Positions 7,910 to 16,386 of a stretch of DNA of 64,000 bases are shown in pieces (the first letter of the stretch is position 1; each line of letters opens with the position of its first letter). The notes beneath the pieces were generated by a model. It saw nothing but the letters and a program-made list of their open reading frames with translations. It had not been told where the DNA came from and did no database searches. The translations under genes were made by a program, and so were the position numbers. This stretch comes from Dyella_B humi. GTDB taxonomy: Bacteria > Pseudomonadota > Gammaproteobacteria > Xanthomonadales > Rhodanobacteraceae. Where the stretch lies: positions 1 to 64,000 of the forward strand of contig NZ_JADIKI010000020.1 of NCBI RefSeq assembly GCF_044904605.1, given 5' to 3'.

Positions 7910-9118
7910 ATGCGCGCGAGCCGAGTATTACAGAAGTGTTTAGCTAATTCATTGGGTGTGATGCATGCGCTTCGCAAGCAAGCATTACTTAGATCTGTGG
8001 AAGCGTTGGTGTCGGGAAGGCGCCTTACGCTGATGGACATCGCGCGTGCTTGGCCTGGGGCACAGCGTGTGCGAGCCCCGCTTAAAGCCGTTGATCGATT
8101 ACTCAGCAATCGGCGTCTCCAAGACTATCGAGAAGTGATCTACGCCGATATGAGCCGCTGGCTTTTGCGTGGCGAACACCCTGTGATCGTGATCGATTGG
8201 ACGGATTTGAAACCGGATAAGTCGTGGTGTCTGCTGCGTGCAGCGGTACCGATTGGAGGTCGCACGCTACCTGTGCTGGACATGGTATTTCCCGGTAAGC
8301 AGCAAGGCTCGCCTCAGGCAGAAAGACGCTTTCTTCAGCTCCTAAAATCGCTGATGCCCGACGGCGTACGCCCCGTTCTGGTGACCGATGCAGGCTATCG
8401 AACGCCTTGGTTCGAAGCGGTGTCGGCGATGGGCTGGGATTGGGTGGGGCGCCTGCGCGGTCGCACACTCGTCAAGCCGATCGACGTTGCAGATCGATCG
8501 GACGAATGGGTGCCATGCCGTGCGCTTTACCGGTTTGCAGATCGAACACCACGCGAATTACCGATGATGACAACCAATCGCAGCCGCCCACTTAACTGTC
8601 GCTGCGTGATCTATGGTAAGAGACCGAAAGGGCGTAAACACCGGACTCAGCATGGCAAGGTGGCGCAGAGCAAGATCAGTCGACAATGCGCTAGGCGCGA
8701 GAAAGAGCCGTGGTTGCTGGTCGCCTCACCATCCCTCAATACGTTGAGTGCACGACAACTGGTCATGCTCTACGCACGTCGGATGCAAATCGAAGCTTCC
8801 TTTCGTGATCTGAAATCGCACCGCTATGGACAAGGTTTCGAAGACAGTCTTACGCGCGTAGGATCGCGACTGGAAATCCTGCTGTTGGTCAACGCGCTGG
8901 CAGCCTTCTCGTGCTGGATAGCCGGCATGAGTTGCGAAGCGAAGGGCATGGCGCACTGGTTGTCGCCGATATCGACTCGGCGCAGGCTCTACTCGATCCT
9001 GCGCTTAGGCCGTGAAGCACTCGTCAGGGACTGGCCTTATGAGCCGCTACCGCAATCGCTTCAACGACTACGTTTTTTGCCACTATATGTGTTCGATCAG
9101 ATGACTGTGACGGCATGA
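7910..9118 (+). CDS. IS4-family DDE transposase
   Basis: 402 residues filling the IS. The DDE residues are readable: first Asp in VIVIDWTDLKP, second in VLVTDAGYRTPW, and Glu in YARRMQIEASFRDLK, which fits the IS4 signature Y(2)R(3)E(6)K exactly. An N-terminal helical DNA-binding region (LTLMDIARAWPGAQRVRAPLKAVDRLL) precedes it. Length is normal for the family and no frameshift is seen, so it is probably active. The stop codon almost touches the right inverted repeat. Confidence 0.92.
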   Translation: MRASRVLQKCLANSLGVMHALRKQALLRSVEALVSGRRLTLMDIARAWPGAQRVRAPLKAVDRLLSNRRLQDYREVIYADMSRWLLRGEHPVIVIDWTDLKPDKSWCLLRAAVPIGGRTLPVLDMVFPGKQQGSPQAERRFLQLLKSLMPDGVRPVLVTDAGYRTPWFEAVSAMGWDWVGRLRGRTLVKPIDVADRSDEWVPCRALYRFADRTPRELPMMTTNRSRPLNCRCVIYGKRPKGRKHRTQHGKVAQSKISRQCARREKEPWLLVASPSLNTLSARQLVMLYARRMQIEASFRDLKSHRYGQGFEDSLTRVGSRLEILLLVNALAAFSCWIAGMSCEAKGMAHWLSPISTRRRLYSILRLGREALVRDWPYEPLPQSLQRLRFLPLYVFDQMTVTA

Positions 9119-9148
9119 AAACGTGGGGAAACCTCAGACTCTGACCCC
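9119..9148 (-). repeat. IS4-family right terminal inverted repeat
   Basis: Mirror of 7779-7808 with a single difference. Confidence 0.9.
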
Positions 9149-9277
9149 TTGGACCCCGAGCTGGCGCAAAGCCAGCACACATCACTGCACGAGAAGGTCA
9201 CAGGGAGACGGCCGCTCTGATAGAGCGGTATGAAAATCGAACGGGAAGCGATAAACGTGCCGCATGCTTTTTTGCTC

Positions 9278-9345
9278 GTCATTCCGGCGAAGGCCGGAAT
9301 CCATCGCCAGTGCGCAGCGTGGATTCCGGCCTTCGCCGGAATGAC
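9278..9345. repeat. Palindromic interspersed repeat (REP-like hairpin)
   Basis: A perfect 26 bp inverted repeat: arms 9278-9303 and 9320-9345, starting GTCATTCCGGCGAAGGCCGG, around a 16-base loop. Palindromes of this CATTCCGGCGAAGGCCGGAAT type are dispersed extragenic repeats in many gammaproteobacteria. It could also stop transcription from either side. Confidence 0.8.
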
Positions 9346-9430
9346 AAGAGGCACGGCTGAATTTCAGGGCTAATTGGACCCGCTTCGCTGTTATAGGGCG
9401 GCTTCGGGCTGCTCCGGCATGACAAGCTAA

Positions 9431-9460
9431 AAACGTGGGGATATCTTAGATTCTGACCGC
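9431..9460 (-). repeat. Diverged third copy of the IS4 terminal repeat
   Basis: Starts AAACGTGGGG and ends TCTGACCGC; aligns without gaps to the right IS end (9119-9148) at 25 of 30 positions. It has no element attached, so it is the scar of an older related insertion or deletion. Confidence 0.7.
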
Positions 9461-9510
9461 GTTTGTGACGCTGATCAGCAGTCTCATTTCACATTCCTAG
9501 CGCTCAGACC

Positions 9511-10695
9511 TCATGTCTTTCCATGCGGCCATGTGAGCCATCGACGACTGAGCCAGTTACGAATCGGTTCGTCATAAAACTTCAAGCAACTATAGGCAAT
9601 GGCGATGCTTCCTATAAAAACCAGAGCCCCGACTTCAGCCCCCCGAGTAGCGGACGGTTTGTTGCTCGCCGCCCATTCTGTGTAGATATAAATGAGTGGA
9701 TAGTGCGTGATGTAGAGCGGGTAGGAGATGCCCCCGAAAAACTTGGCTATGCGCGTGGATAACCCCTCGGTCAACGTTGCCCCCGCACCCACGGCGACGA
9801 TGATCGGAAAGATGATGATCAGACAGATGGATTCATAGAGCCCGTTCATCCAAAGATGTTCCGCACCACCGAAACGCGGCAATGAAAGAGCAACGATGAG
9901 CAATAAGCTGCATATCGCGAATGCTCCCTTGATGTGAATGCGCTTGCCGAGGCGCATCAGAAGAAGGCCTGCGATAAACGGAAAGAGCAAACGGGCGAAA
10001 CCAATATGAAGTTGCTCTGCATCGAGCGACCAGCCGCCGATCAGGTCGCCCTGTTTGCCGAATACGGCAAGATGTACAAGGAGTGCTGCGGCGAGCAGAA
10101 GCAAGATCCCCAGCGTTCGATTTGAAAGTTTCCGAAAACCGAGTGCGTAAAGAATGTTCGCGATGTACTCGAAGAAAAGCGACCATGCAGGGCCATCAAG
10201 GGGATGCATTTCGCCCCAGCCGCGGATGTCCATGGACATGGGAAGCGGAAGTAGCGTGTATCCCACCAACATCACGATGAGCACTTTCCAGACCGGTGTG
10301 TTGCCTATCAGTGGAAAGGCAGCGCCCGCCTGAAGATAGTAGAGCAGGGCACCTATGGTCATGCCCATGACGACCATGGGCTGCAAACGGATCAGGCGAC
10401 GTTTGAAGAAATCCCACGTGGATAGCTTTTCCCATCGATCGTCGTACGCATAGGCGATGACGAAACCTGAGAGCAAAAAGAAGAAGTCGACCGCAAGGTA
10501 GCCGTGATTGATGGGTTGCGTAAGTGGATGGTCTGGCGAGTACGCCTCGCAAATATGAAACAAGACGACGATCAGCGACGCGACGCCTCGCAACCCATCG
10601 AGAATAAGATAGTGGCTCTTGCTCTTCACAATGCCAGATGAAGGATTCTTCATTTCTTGTGCCCCATTTTCTTCTTGATCATGGTTTCCTCTCAT
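9511..10695 (-). CDS. Acyltransferase family 3 (OafA/YrhL-type) membrane enzyme
   Basis: 394 residues, or 380 if it starts at the internal ATG at 10653 (MKNPSSG). Ten or so hydrophobic helices and the N-terminal family motif are visible: YLILDGLRGVASLIVVLFHI, where the R-G and the later H are the conserved active residues, then DFFFLLSGFVIAYAY. These integral inner-membrane enzymes move acyl groups, often acetyl, to extracytoplasmic sugars such as O-antigen or exopolysaccharide. No glycan genes lie nearby, so the substrate is unknown. It stands alone, with the MFS gene 49 bases upstream of its start reading the same way. Confidence 0.85.
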   Translation of the reverse strand: MRGNHDQEENGAQEMKNPSSGIVKSKSHYLILDGLRGVASLIVVLFHICEAYSPDHPLTQPINHGYLAVDFFFLLSGFVIAYAYDDRWEKLSTWDFFKRRLIRLQPMVVMGMTIGALLYYLQAGAAFPLIGNTPVWKVLIVMLVGYTLLPLPMSMDIRGWGEMHPLDGPAWSLFFEYIANILYALGFRKLSNRTLGILLLLAAALLVHLAVFGKQGDLIGGWSLDAEQLHIGFARLLFPFIAGLLLMRLGKRIHIKGAFAICSLLLIVALSLPRFGGAEHLWMNGLYESICLIIIFPIIVAVGAGATLTEGLSTRIAKFFGGISYPLYITHYPLIYIYTEWAASNKPSATRGAEVGALVFIGSIAIAYSCLKFYDEPIRNWLSRRWLTWPHGKT

Positions 10696-10744
10696 GCAAG
10701 CCGATGTTTAACGCAGTGTGTGCAATGCGCATCGGTCATTCATC

Positions 10745-11884
10745 TCAGGTGGCGCGCGCGGTGACAAAGCGTGCGCACGCGGGCACGGCGCAGAGCAACA
10801 CGGCAAGCATGCCGAAGGCGATCGGCAAGCTCATGCTCTTAGCCACGAACCCCACTGCTGCAGGTCCCAAGAGTATGCCGGCGTAACCGGTTGTCGTCAT
10901 GGCGGCCACGGCAAGAGAGATCGGCATGGCGCGCTGGGAACCGGCTTGCCGAAACAGAACGGGGACCACGTTCGACGCACCCAGGCCAATCAGTGGAAAT
11001 CCTGCCAACGCCACGATGGGGACGGGGGATACAAGGAGAACTATAAATCCCCCTATGGCGATGAGGCTACCTCCGATCAACATGGTCCGGTCGCCGATTC
11101 GTGCCGTTACGGCGTCTCCGCATAGGCGACCGATGGTCATTGCCGCGGCAAACAACGTGTAGCCAAGTCCACCATGCGCTTCGGCGACCAACGCCTTGTC
11201 CGTGATGAGCAGCGCGCTCCAGTCGAGAATCGCGCCCTCTGCGAGAAACATGATGGCTGCCAGGCCGGCGAGCACCAGAACGACGCCATGGGGCATGACA
11301 AACAGGGGCTCTTCTTTCGCGTGCGTGGCTCGAAGCAATCGAGGCCACGCCGCAACAATGGCAAGACCCGACAGCGCTGAGCACAGAAGACTGCCACTGA
11401 GGGCGCCTAGGTGGAACGAGAGCAAGAAGGTCATCAAGGTTGCACCCGCGAATCCACCCACACTGTAGAGCGCGTGGAAGCCAGACATCATCGGTCGGCC
11501 TGAGGCACGTTCGACATCGACTGCATGGACGTTCATCGCCACGTCGAGCGAGCCCAGCGAGGCACCAAAGGCGAAAAGCGTGAGACCCAACATCCAGTGC
11601 GAGTTTGCGAGCGAAAGCAGCGGGAGGAGAAAAGCCAGACCTAAGCCGCCCGCAATAATGACGGGCTTGCTTCCAAAGCGTGCGATCAACATCCCCGTGA
11701 CGGGCATGGACACCACCGAGCCCATGCCCATGCACAGGAGAAGTAGGCCGAGTTCACCATCATTCAAGGCCAACCGCCGTTTGGTGAACGGCACCAGCGG
11801 AGCCCAGCAGGCAATGCCAAAGCCAGCCGCGAGAAAAGCAAGGCGCGTAGCTAGCCGTGTCTCCGGCCGATCGGCAGACATCAC
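10745..11884 (-). CDS. MFS transporter (YbjJ-like)
   Basis: 379 residues with twelve predicted helices and no signal peptide. The first helix (LAFLAAGFGIACWAPLVPF) and the loop RFGSKPVIIAGG fit the MFS motif-A region; LGSLDVAMNVHAVDVER and MMSGFHALYSVGGFAG are typical of YbjJ/fucose-permease-like carriers of the inner membrane. It starts 26 bases after the DeoR-type regulator on the same strand, forming a two-gene operon, so it probably imports or exports a sugar or sugar derivative sensed by that regulator. Substrate unknown. Confidence 0.85.
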   Translation of the reverse strand: MMSADRPETRLATRLAFLAAGFGIACWAPLVPFTKRRLALNDGELGLLLLCMGMGSVVSMPVTGMLIARFGSKPVIIAGGLGLAFLLPLLSLANSHWMLGLTLFAFGASLGSLDVAMNVHAVDVERASGRPMMSGFHALYSVGGFAGATLMTFLLSFHLGALSGSLLCSALSGLAIVAAWPRLLRATHAKEEPLFVMPHGVVLVLAGLAAIMFLAEGAILDWSALLITDKALVAEAHGGLGYTLFAAAMTIGRLCGDAVTARIGDRTMLIGGSLIAIGGFIVLLVSPVPIVALAGFPLIGLGASNVVPVLFRQAGSQRAMPISLAVAAMTTTGYAGILLGPAAVGFVAKSMSLPIAFGMLAVLLCAVPACARFVTARAT

Positions 11885-11910
11885 GATGAGTTGCTCCGTT
11901 GAAAAGTCAA

Positions 11911-12687
11911 TCAGGAAGAACGTTCAGCTCTGAGCACCTTGGCACCCGCATTCGTCAGCGCTTCGTAGTCCGCATTCGGTATGTCATGGTCGACAACAAA
12001 ACACTCGATTGCCTCGATGGAGGCCACCCGATAAGGCGCGCTCGTCCCGAATTTGCCGTTCGTCGCCAAGACCATCGTGTGCCGGCTAGCTGCGACCAGC
12101 ACTCGCTTGAACGCTGCATCCGCCGCGTTCAAGGCATAGGCCCCGCTGCTGCTCGATACCGAGCACGCCCCCAGGAAACACCGGTCGATGTTCATCTGGG
12201 AAATGCCAGATACTGCCGTGGCGTCGATAGAACCGCCCACGACCGGATCGACAGTGCCGCCTACGATGATCAACTTCAAATCGGGGCGACGCAGAACAGC
12301 TGCGGCGATGTCGATGGAGTTGGTGACAATCGTCAACTCATAGTCTTCCGGCAGAAAGTCGACTACCGCGAGGTTAGTGCTGCCGCTATCCAGAAAAACC
12401 AATTCACCAGGCGCAATGGTGGTCGCTGCCACGCGGCCCAATGCTGTTTTCTGCTCCCACGCTTCATCCATTCGCGCAGCCATCGGACGGGAGTCGGGTG
12501 AGATGGGGAGGGCGCCCCCATAGACGCGGCGACACCGTCCCTCAGCTGCAAGGGCGCGCAAGTCACGCCGAATCGCGTCTTCGGAGACATCAAATTCGAC
12601 AGCCAACGCGGCGGAGACCACCGCCTGCCCGCTGGATAGACGGTCGGCAATCAGGTCGCGCCGGGCGAGAGGGATATCTGGTTTCAT
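11911..12687 (-). CDS. DeoR-family transcriptional regulator
   Basis: 258 residues. Residues about 8-60 form the DeoR winged helix-turn-helix, with the signature DVSEDAIRRDLRALAAEGRCRRVYGGAL. The rest is the DeoRC sugar-phosphate-sensing domain: IAPGELVFLDSGSTNLAVVDFL, then LTIVTNSIDIAAAVL, LKLIIVGGTVD and the D-x-x-F/CFLGA stretch. DeoR proteins usually repress sugar-uptake genes and are released by a phosphorylated sugar. It precedes the MFS gene and likely controls it and itself. Repeated 12 bp boxes upstream (12710-12721, 12877-12888) are candidate operators. Confidence 0.88.
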   Translation of the reverse strand: MKPDIPLARRDLIADRLSSGQAVVSAALAVEFDVSEDAIRRDLRALAAEGRCRRVYGGALPISPDSRPMAARMDEAWEQKTALGRVAATTIAPGELVFLDSGSTNLAVVDFLPEDYELTIVTNSIDIAAAVLRRPDLKLIIVGGTVDPVVGGSIDATAVSGISQMNIDRCFLGACSVSSSSGAYALNAADAAFKRVLVAASRHTMVLATNGKFGTSAPYRVASIEAIECFVVDHDIPNADYEALTNAGAKVLRAERSS

Positions 12688-12709
12688 GCAGGTGTTTTTA
12701 TTGGGATCA

Positions 12710-12721
12710 AATGTAAACGTG
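12710..12721 (+). promoter_or_regulatory. Candidate DeoR operator box 1
   Basis: AATGTAAACGTG, identical over 12 bases to 12877-12888, placed 23 bases upstream of the DeoR gene start. The exact repetition in one intergenic region suggests a protein-binding site. Confidence 0.45.
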
Positions 12722-12864
12722 CACGGACTTCGGAGTTATGCGCGGCGGGTTTGGTGCGCATGGGTGTCGGGCACGATCTCTTGTTTCCCCTGGAAGAGGG
12801 GTGTTCGATGTGCCGGTGCACGCTCATGTCAGGCACCGCCGCGTTTCATGGAAATAGCATAATG

Positions 12865-12897
12865 TGTATAAACAAGAATGTAAACGTGTACAAACAT
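12865..12897 (+). promoter_or_regulatory. Candidate operator cluster with three AAAC boxes
   Basis: Contains the second AATGTAAACGTG (12877-12888) flanked by TATAAAC (12867-12873) and ACAAAC (12890-12895), placing AAAC cores at 10-12 base steps, about one helical turn. The arrangement suits side-by-side binding by an oligomeric regulator such as DeoR. The region lies between the DeoR gene start and the end of the GH30-like gene. The rest of the 12688-12996 gap shows no gene. Confidence 0.4.
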
Positions 12898-12996
12898 GTA
12901 ATCGGTAGACGCGCCCTAGACCGTTTGAGCCAGCCCTTTTCGCTCAGCGTTGAACGCGCTTTATCCCAACAGTTGCGTTCTCGCTGAAAGCGGTAT

Positions 12997-15003
12997 TCAT
13001 CGAAGCGTGAATAGTTGCTTCGACGATGCGGAATCGCAGCGGTTCTGTCGCAAGGTGCTGGCGCCACTCGGCTCTTCTAGGCACAAGCCGGAACCTTTCA
13101 CGTGAATCCGATAGCTATCCGCACCCGCAGCTTCCAGATAGAACAACGCGTTATCGGTCACGGACGTTTCGCCGCAAGGCCATTGAATGAGGTTGCCAGG
13201 GCCACCGCGCGTTTTGCCGTCACCCGGAGAAGAGGCGTCGTTCGCGATGTTCAAGCATAGGCTGTCGTGAGCGTTCACCGTTTGAATCGAATAGAAACCG
13301 TTGCCGCGATCGACGAAGTTGAATAGTTCGTTGATGTACGCACCGCATGCATAAGGAATGATCGCGGCACCGCTCTGCGTGGAGTTGGTGACGATATTGA
13401 TGCAACGCCCGGTGGATTGCGTTGCGAGTTGGTGCATCCCTTCGAGAGTGTTGGTCGGCGCGCCGGGCAACGGCGTTGCGCCGTCGATAACGTACGTACT
13501 GATGGAGCGTGGCGGCAGTGGATCGATGATGCGATGGTCCGGCGCGATCGCGATCGTTTCCGCGCGCAAATCGGCGCCCACATCTTCCGTCGTGCGATAA
13601 ACCTGCACGGTATGCGGCAATCCTGCGAAGGCGCTGAGGTCGAGCTCGTTCCTGCCCGGGTTGTCTCCGTTGGTCGTCACCAATACGAGACGTCTGGATG
13701 TGGATGAGTATGCGGCGAGCGTGTGGAAGGCGCCGCCCGCGGAAATGATCCGGAAGCCCGGGCGAATGAAGCGTGTGTATTGCGCGATGGCGTAGTACTG
13801 CTTTTTCGGCTTGGGTTTGCCGCCATGCGGATCGAAGGCGATGATTTCCCAATCCGGTTGCCAGAGTATCCATGCTTCAGCTCCGAGATCGCGCAGATCC
13901 GTGCGGATCGAGTCGCTCATGAAAAGTGCGCCCCACATCTCGTCGGGTTCTTTCTGATCGCGGAAGCAGCAGCCGAGTTCGCTCATCCAGATCGGCTTGT
14001 GGAGTTTCTCGCTCAGCGCCTTGTATGCCTTCAATGTCGCCAGATCGGACACGTCATGATGATAGTCGTGCGTGTTGAGTCGTCCGAGCGAAGCACGGGC
14101 TTCCAGAGTATGTTGGTCCGCGGTGGTCAACGCCGCCGTCACATTATTTGTGTCCACACCAGCGACGAACGTGGGCGAACCGAGTTGCTTTAAGCGGATC
14201 GCCAGCATCGGTATCACCGCGTCCTGCGTTGCGATGGGCGCGGAATATCCTTCCTGAGCGCCGCCGGCCGTCCAAGCGTTTAGATCCGGCTCGTTGAACG
14301 GCTCGATGCTTTCGAACGCGACACCTTCTGCGTCACGGAAGTGCTTGACGACCGTCGCCAGGTAATCGACGAAACGCTGCCGCATCTCGAGTCGCAGGTT
14401 GTCCTGATGCGCTTGCTTGCTGCCGGACGCGCAGCCGCTCACGGTCATCCAGTATGGCGGCGAATACGCCGCGGCTTCGAAGATATCGGCGCCGCGCTTT
14501 TTTGCTTCCTGTAGCATTTTTCGTTGCGGCGCGTCGCGGTTCCAGTCGAAGAGCGCATCCGGGCCGGATTGATAGCCTTCCATTTGCGCGTCCGGGCGCA
14601 TGTGCGTGTGAGTCGGATCGTCGCCACCGCCGATGTTGTATCGCGCGATGTTTAAGCCAAGCGTAAGGCCGGTGTCAGGGTTTCCATAAAGCAGGTCCAT
14701 GTATGCACTTTGCGTTGCCGGGTCGTTGATCTTCGCCGGCTGACGATCGCCGCCATACAGATCGTTCGCCTCCCAAGCCAGCGACATGCCCCAGCCTCGC
14801 ACTATCTGAGCGGGTCGCGGTTGAATTCGTCCCGTGTTGATCGACGCGGCCGAGACATGGCTTGTCGATGGCGCCAAGGAATGCTGGTCGTTGCCAGCCA
14901 CCGGGGCCTCCGGCGATTCGGAATCGGCGCAGGCGTGGGCATGCCATGACAGACCAGCGAACAGGAAACCAACGACGATCAGAGCTTTCCATAGTCGACG
15001 CAT
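12997..15003 (-). CDS. Secreted GH30-like glycosidase with ricin-type lectin domain
   Basis: 668 residues with a signal peptide (about 1-26). The catalytic region (about 60-470) resembles endo-beta-1,6-galactanase/GH30 enzymes: RGWGMSLAWEAND, NIARYNIGGGDDPTHTH, YSPPYWMTVSGCASG, an acid/base Glu in SIEPFNEPD, and a nucleophile Glu in PIWMSELGCC. The last 140 residues (HQLATQSTGRCINIVTNS.., LCLNIAND, SGLCLEEPSG) are a ricin B/CBM13 beta-trefoil that binds glycans. It likely cleaves extracellular galactan-type or related plant or fungal polymers. Stands as a single gene reading away from a 400-base empty region. Exact linkage specificity is not determinable here. Confidence 0.85.
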   Translation of the reverse strand: MRRLWKALIVVGFLFAGLSWHAHACADSESPEAPVAGNDQHSLAPSTSHVSAASINTGRIQPRPAQIVRGWGMSLAWEANDLYGGDRQPAKINDPATQSAYMDLLYGNPDTGLTLGLNIARYNIGGGDDPTHTHMRPDAQMEGYQSGPDALFDWNRDAPQRKMLQEAKKRGADIFEAAAYSPPYWMTVSGCASGSKQAHQDNLRLEMRQRFVDYLATVVKHFRDAEGVAFESIEPFNEPDLNAWTAGGAQEGYSAPIATQDAVIPMLAIRLKQLGSPTFVAGVDTNNVTAALTTADQHTLEARASLGRLNTHDYHHDVSDLATLKAYKALSEKLHKPIWMSELGCCFRDQKEPDEMWGALFMSDSIRTDLRDLGAEAWILWQPDWEIIAFDPHGGKPKPKKQYYAIAQYTRFIRPGFRIISAGGAFHTLAAYSSTSRRLVLVTTNGDNPGRNELDLSAFAGLPHTVQVYRTTEDVGADLRAETIAIAPDHRIIDPLPPRSISTYVIDGATPLPGAPTNTLEGMHQLATQSTGRCINIVTNSTQSGAAIIPYACGAYINELFNFVDRGNGFYSIQTVNAHDSLCLNIANDASSPGDGKTRGGPGNLIQWPCGETSVTDNALFYLEAAGADSYRIHVKGSGLCLEEPSGASTLRQNRCDSASSKQLFTLR

Positions 15004-15414
15004 AGAGTCCTCGAGCTCGCGGAACGGTACGGATTTTTGCTGATGGGAATGTCGCTACGGCGGCGAGAGCATGACGCGTCAACGTAACGAGTTGTCGAGT
15101 TGCGTCAAAATTCCAAGCCGAAGGTTCTAGACCCTACGTGTCGGGAAAGCAAACTCAGAATCTGGACAGACTTTCGGTTGTGAAGTGGGGAAGGGGACGC
15201 ACGCCTTTCTTGGGTGCTATATGGGGACTTCCGGGATCGGGAAGCCATTCATGGAACAAGCCGGCACCGGAGAGCTTGCTAAGCGGCCAATTCACACTCC
15301 ATGCGATAAGAGCCAAAATTTTTCCGGACATCGTATCGAATTCCGATCTTGCTGCTCGTCGCTATAGCAAAGATCGAGCAACTAGCCCGGCTCATGACCT
15401 ATCAGGAGACGAAA
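15004..15414. other. Intergenic, no gene supported
   Basis: About 410 bases upstream of the GH30-like gene. Short open frames exist but none has a ribosome site plus protein-like composition. It should hold the GH30 promoter; no operator is obvious. Confidence 0.5.
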
Positions 15415-15498
15415 ATGTCTCAATATCAGATCTCTACCTATGCTGTCGGCCGGAAGCAGGCGTCCGGAAAAGAAGAGGGCGCGTTGAGCGCCCTCTAG
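15415..15498 (+). CDS. Possible 27-residue small ORF
   Basis: CAGGAGAC gives a strong ribosome site 7 bases before the ATG, and the frame encodes MSQYQISTYAVGRKQASGKE before ending at TAG 15496-15498. The last third overlaps the hairpin 15475-15495, which is better explained as the terminator of the opposite-strand hydrolase gene. Could be a genuine small peptide or coincidence. Confidence 0.25.
   Translation: MSQYQISTYAVGRKQASGKEEGALSAL
15465..15495 (-). terminator. Rho-independent terminator of the alpha/beta hydrolase gene
   Basis: GAGGGCGC (15475-15482) and GCGCCCTC (15488-15495) make a perfect 8 bp stem with a 5-base loop; read on the minus strand it is followed by TTCTTTT, 17 bases beyond the hydrolase stop codon. 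Confidence 0.75.
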
Positions 15499-15512
15499 CG
15501 GTGCGGAATTCT

Positions 15513-16208
15513 TTATTCGCCACCCTCGGCGGCTCGCTTGATTAGATCAACTACAGCCTGAGGCTGGGAAACATACACTGCGTGACTGCCTGCCACGTCG
15601 GCCACGGTGGCGCCGGCACGTTGGGCCATCTGGCGCTGGGCAGGCGGCGGAATCATCTTGTCGTCCGTGGCGATCAGGTACCAGCTCGGCTTAGTCTTCC
15701 AGGCTGGCACGGTCACCGCGCCAGCTAAGGCATCTACGCTCCAAGGCACTTGGGAATCGGCCATGAAGGATGCGTCTTCAGGAGAAACGTCAGCCGCGAA
15801 CGACTCAGCGAACTTGGCGCGATCCAGGAACAGGAAGCCGTTCTGTGGCGGCAGAATCGGCGGCACCGGTGCACCCGGAGGCGGGTTGGCAATCAGCGAC
15901 TGTACCGATTCCCCAGCGTCGGGCGCGAAGGCAGTGATGTAGACCAGGCGCTCCACTTTGGGGTCGTTGCCCGCTTCGGAGATCACTGCGCCACCGTAAG
16001 AGTGACCCACCAGAATGGCGGGCCCATTCTGCTGTGAAAGGACCTGCTTGGTGGCTGCCACGTCATCAGCCAGCGAGGTGGTTGGGTTCTGCACGATGGC
16101 AACGTTGAAGCCATCTTTCTTCAGCAAGTTATAAACCTTCTGCCAGCCGGAACCATCCACAAAACCACCGTGGACCAGCACAACGTTCTTGACGCTATTA
16201 GCTTTCAT
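15513..16208 (-). CDS. Alpha/beta hydrolase (esterase-like)
   Basis: 231 residues from the ATG at 16208, chosen for the GGAGA site upstream; a longer frame reaches 16268 without a ribosome site. The alpha/beta-hydrolase fold shows as VVLVHGGFVDGSGW (oxyanion loop), the nucleophile elbow LVGHSYGGAVISEAG with Ser, an acid in YLIATDDKMIPP and a late His in AGSHAVYVSQP. This is the salicylate-esterase/haloperoxidase-like group of small cytoplasmic hydrolases. Substrate unknown. It is divergent from the degenerate-HD/LuxR regulator, a common regulator-target layout. Confidence 0.85.
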   Translation of the reverse strand: MKANSVKNVVLVHGGFVDGSGWQKVYNLLKKDGFNVAIVQNPTTSLADDVAATKQVLSQQNGPAILVGHSYGGAVISEAGNDPKVERLVYITAFAPDAGESVQSLIANPPPGAPVPPILPPQNGFLFLDRAKFAESFAADVSPEDASFMADSQVPWSVDALAGAVTVPAWKTKPSWYLIATDDKMIPPPAQRQMAQRAGATVADVAGSHAVYVSQPQAVVDLIKRAAEGGE

Positions 16209-16386
16209 GGGAATCTCCAGAAGTAGTAAGCAGTTCGGACATTTGTCGGTGAGAGGTTGGGTAACCAACCTTGGTGCACAGCTTGCGCTGCGGCTGCCAC
16301 GCGCACCATCGGTTGAATGACCGAGGCCGACGCGAGACGGACACAGCTAGACTTTCTCCTTCCTGTTGATAGCCAATGACATTGCT

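Larger units (their letters stand above)
7779..9148 (+). mobile_element. Complete IS4-family insertion sequence
   Basis: 1370 bp bounded by 30 bp terminal inverted repeats at 7779-7808 and 9119-9148, which match at 29 of 30 positions, and containing one full-length transposase gene. The flanks (aaaataat on the left, ttggaccc on the right) show no matching target duplication, so the ends may have been rearranged after insertion. A diverged third copy of the terminal repeat lies 282 bp beyond the right end. Confidence 0.85.

Noticed and set aside
9278..9345. Possible CRISPR repeat
   Set aside because: Only one inverted pair with no spacer series; it is a palindromic extragenic repeat.
9097..9354. 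Minus-strand frame of 85 codons with VIPAKAGIH and WIPAFAGMT
   Set aside because: This is the translation of the REP-like palindrome at 9278-9345, a known kind of false gene; the rest overlaps the IS end.
15138..15545. 135-codon plus-strand frame upstream of the hydrolase terminator
   Set aside because: Runs through a terminator hairpin and into the opposite-strand gene; composition not protein-like.
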